Part shown: in pieces, positions 62,198-64,000 of the stretch | Numbering within the stretch: the stretch's first letter is position 1 | How the letters are laid out: each line of letters starts with the position of its first letter | Assembly: GCF_900258035.1 (NCBI RefSeq) | Contig: NZ_OGTP01000025.1 | Span: forward strand, 1 to 64,000 | Source of the DNA: Caballeronia novacaledonica | Lineage (GTDB): Bacteria > Pseudomonadota > Gammaproteobacteria > Burkholderiales > Burkholderiaceae | Reading direction: 5' to 3' | Length of the DNA stretch: 64,000 nt | Translations under genes and position numbers: made by a program | The notes under the pieces: model-generated | Database searches by the model: none | Seen by the model: the letters and a program-made list of their open reading frames with translations, nothing else | What the model was told of the DNA's origin: nothing

Positions 62198-63751
62198 TCA
62201 TACCGACACGGCTTGAGCCATGTCGCCGCGCAGCCTGAACACTGCGACCGCATCACGCAGCGACGCAGCCTGTTCCGCAAGCGCATGCGCGGCCGCGGAT
62301 GCCTCTTCGACCAGCGCGGCGTTCTGCTGCGTGACCTCGTCCATTTGCGTCACGGCGAGATTGACTTGCTCGATGCCGCTGCGCTGCTCTTCCGACGCCG
62401 CCGAAATCTCGCCCACGACGCCCGTCACGCGCTGCACGGAACCGACGATATCGGCGATGATGCCGCCCGCGTCGCGCACGAGCGCGGCTCCGGTTTCGAC
62501 GCGATCGGTCGATTGTCCGATGAGCGCCTTGATCTCCTTCGCCGCCGATGCGCTGCGTTGCGCGAGCGAGCGGACTTCGGCCGCGACGACCGCGAAGCCG
62601 CGCCCTTCCTCGCCGGCGCGCGCGGCCTCGACCGCCGCATTCAGCGCGAGGATGTTGGTCTGAAACGCAATGGTATCGATGACGCCGATGATCTCGCCCA
62701 TCTTGCCGGCGCTCTCGGAAATGCCGTGCATCGTCTGAATGACCTTCTCCATCGTTTCGCCGCCGGACGTGGCCGTTTGCCACGCGCTCTGCGTGACGGA
62801 CGACGCCGCCGCCGCATGCTCCGCGTTCTGCCGCACGGTTGCGGTGATTTCCTCCATGCTGGCCGCCGTCTCCTGCAGTGACGCGGCCTGCTCCTCCGTA
62901 CGCGACGACAGATCGAGATTGCCCGACGCGATCTGCGCGCTCGCCGTCGCCACGCTTTCGGCGCTGTGGCGCACGCGTCCGACCACCTGCGCGAGACTCG
63001 TCTGCATGTGCTTGAGCGCCGCGAGCAGTTCGGCGATTTCGTCCTTGCCGCGCGCATCGAATTCGAGCGACAAGTCTCCGGTCGCCACGGCCTGCGCGCA
63101 GCCCAACGCGCGATTGAGCGGGCGCGACACACTCCGGCTGAAGAGATAGCCGCCGATCAGCGCGAGCATCAGCACCACGAGCATCAGCGCGATGCTCGCG
63201 AACGACGCCTGTCGCGCGTCGCGGTCGGCGCGGGCGGAGACGCGCGCGCTGTCCGCGGCGATCTTCTTCGCCGCCTCGGCGAGCAGCGCGGCCGGTTCGC
63301 GGTCGACGCCCGCGACGGCGTTATCGCCCGCCGAAGGTTCGAAGTCCGCAGCCTTGAATGCTTCAAGACCACGTCGATAGCCCGCGCCCATCGCGACATG
63401 CGCGGACGCGAAGCGCTCGACCAGATCGCGGCTTTCGCCCGCCGGAAGCGTGCGCTTCAGTTCGTCCGCGAGTTTGCTCACCGCGCGTTCGCGCGTTTCG
63501 AACGCGCTCCAGTATTTCTCCAGTTTGGCCGGGTCCTTGCCGCGCAAAAGCGTGTCCTTCCACTCCTGCACCTGCAGCTTGAACGTGACGAGCATTTCCG
63601 AAACCATGCGCTCATTGGCGACGTTGGCGGCCACTTCGGTGCGATAGGCATCGATGGAACCGTTGAGCGCGAAGATGCCGTAGAGCGCGCCGGCCAGCAT
63701 GAGAACGAGCGCGGCGGCGAACGCGAGAGGGATTTTGAGGCTGAGCTTCAT
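62198..63751 (-). CDS. Methyl-accepting chemotaxis protein
   Basis: A 517-residue chemoreceptor. It has membrane helix 1 (about 8-28), a helical periplasmic sensing domain (about 30-185), helix 2 (about 188-208), a HAMP domain (SRPLNRALGCAQAVATGDLSLEFDARGKDEIAELLAAL) and a cytoplasmic signalling domain. The hairpin tip FQTNILALNAAVEAARAGEEGRGFAVVA is fully conserved. No C-terminal CheR/CheB-tethering pentapeptide is present (ends MAQAVSV). A sigma-28 promoter lies upstream, so it is expressed with the late flagellar genes. Ligand unknown. Confidence 0.96.
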   Translation of the reverse strand: MKLSLKIPLAFAAALVLMLAGALYGIFALNGSIDAYRTEVAANVANERMVSEMLVTFKLQVQEWKDTLLRGKDPAKLEKYWSAFETRERAVSKLADELKRTLPAGESRDLVERFASAHVAMGAGYRRGLEAFKAADFEPSAGDNAVAGVDREPAALLAEAAKKIAADSARVSARADRDARQASFASIALMLVVLMLALIGGYLFSRSVSRPLNRALGCAQAVATGDLSLEFDARGKDEIAELLAALKHMQTSLAQVVGRVRHSAESVATASAQIASGNLDLSSRTEEQAASLQETAASMEEITATVRQNAEHAAAASSVTQSAWQTATSGGETMEKVIQTMHGISESAGKMGEIIGVIDTIAFQTNILALNAAVEAARAGEEGRGFAVVAAEVRSLAQRSASAAKEIKALIGQSTDRVETGAALVRDAGGIIADIVGSVQRVTGVVGEISAASEEQRSGIEQVNLAVTQMDEVTQQNAALVEEASAAAHALAEQAASLRDAVAVFRLRGDMAQAVSV

Positions 63752-63802
63752 CGGGGTAAGTAAGGATGGACGCGGTGAGCGCCGTTGGATGCGGATCGCT
63801 GG

Positions 63803-63829
63803 TTATCGGCAATCCCGAAGAAAACTGGA
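63803..63829 (-). promoter_or_regulatory. Sigma-28 (FliA) promoter of the chemoreceptor gene
   Basis: Read on the minus strand, TCCAGTTT (63829-63822) is followed after exactly 11 bp by GCCGATAA (63810-63803). The -10 is a perfect FliA match and the -35 matches 6 of 8 positions of TAAAGTTT. This leaves a leader of about 45 nt before the start codon. Confidence 0.85.
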
Positions 63830-64000
63830 GAGCCTTCGACATTCGTCCGACCGAAGCACGCTTCACACCAATGCGCCCGCGCGACGATCAAATCGTGGAC
63901 ATTGCGTTCGCCTTGCGAAAATTCACTCGACGCCTACGTTCTTCGGCTCCGGGTCACGGAACTGTAATGTTGCGGTCTTAGCCTCGATTGACCCAACGAA
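63830..64000. other. Right-edge region with no gene called
   Basis: Short open frames of 60-71 codons occur here but have no ribosome binding site or recognisable product, and two of them overlap the chemoreceptor promoter. A gene beginning beyond the window cannot be judged. Confidence 0.4.

Noticed and set aside
63766..63981. Small plus-strand frames at the right edge
   Set aside because: No ribosome binding site or recognisable product, and they overlap the sigma-28 promoter.

Overview
The window is high-GC DNA with the codon usage and gene families of a beta-proteobacterium of the Burkholderia sensu lato group (Paraburkholderia, Caballeronia or Trinickia are the best guesses). Support comes from the MacAB/NodT exporter, the porin, the TupA-like ATP-grasp protein and the sigma-42/DGPF pair. 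No rRNA, tRNA, CRISPR array, transposase or phage gene was seen, so it reads as chromosome with a large accessory load.

Region 1 (1-28232) is a lipopeptide siderophore locus. On the minus strand, from a divergent promoter with two Fur-box-like sites (23319-23711), run: an MbtH protein, a type II thioesterase, a TauD/SyrP-like hydroxylase, a heme-oxygenase-like/cupin protein, a YqcI/YcgG protein, a four-module NRPS with a terminal thioesterase, and an NRPS that starts with a fatty-acyl-AMP ligase and leaves the window at base 1. The YqcI/YcgG plus HO-like/cupin pair, an Asp-activating module and two near-identical adenylation domains point to a diazeniumdiolate (graminine) lipopeptide siderophore of the gramibactin class. 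Divergently on the plus strand lie a MacA/MacB pump and a NodT outer-membrane lipoprotein, the likely exporter, resembling PvdRT-OpmQ. The predicted backbone is acyl-(OH)Asp-X-Gra-Gly-Gra-basic residue, where X lies outside the window.

Region 2 (28229-31114) holds a MOSC protein, a YdjA-like nitroreductase, a small unknown protein and a protein that looks like a 4'-phosphopantetheinyl transferase with its metal site lost.

Region 3 (31138-45955) is an exopolysaccharide-type island. It has a TupA-like ATP-grasp protein, two unknown proteins, two tandem Wzc-like tyrosine autokinases, two secreted clan GH-A glycosidases, and a single polypeptide joining a Wzy-like multi-pass polymerase to a CpsD/Wzc-type P-loop ATPase. 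No glycosyltransferase, flippase or outer-membrane export channel was found here, which is odd.

Region 4 (46053-64000) is more ordinary: a LuxR-type regulator, a secreted beta-propeller protein, an ECF42 sigma factor with its DGPF partner, a LacI-controlled set (purine-type permease, amidohydrolase, TauE/SafE exporter, porin) with two palindromic operators, a Pit phosphate transporter with an atypical pyruvate-kinase-like protein, an MFS transporter, a Nudix hydrolase, and a chemoreceptor behind a recognisable sigma-28 promoter.
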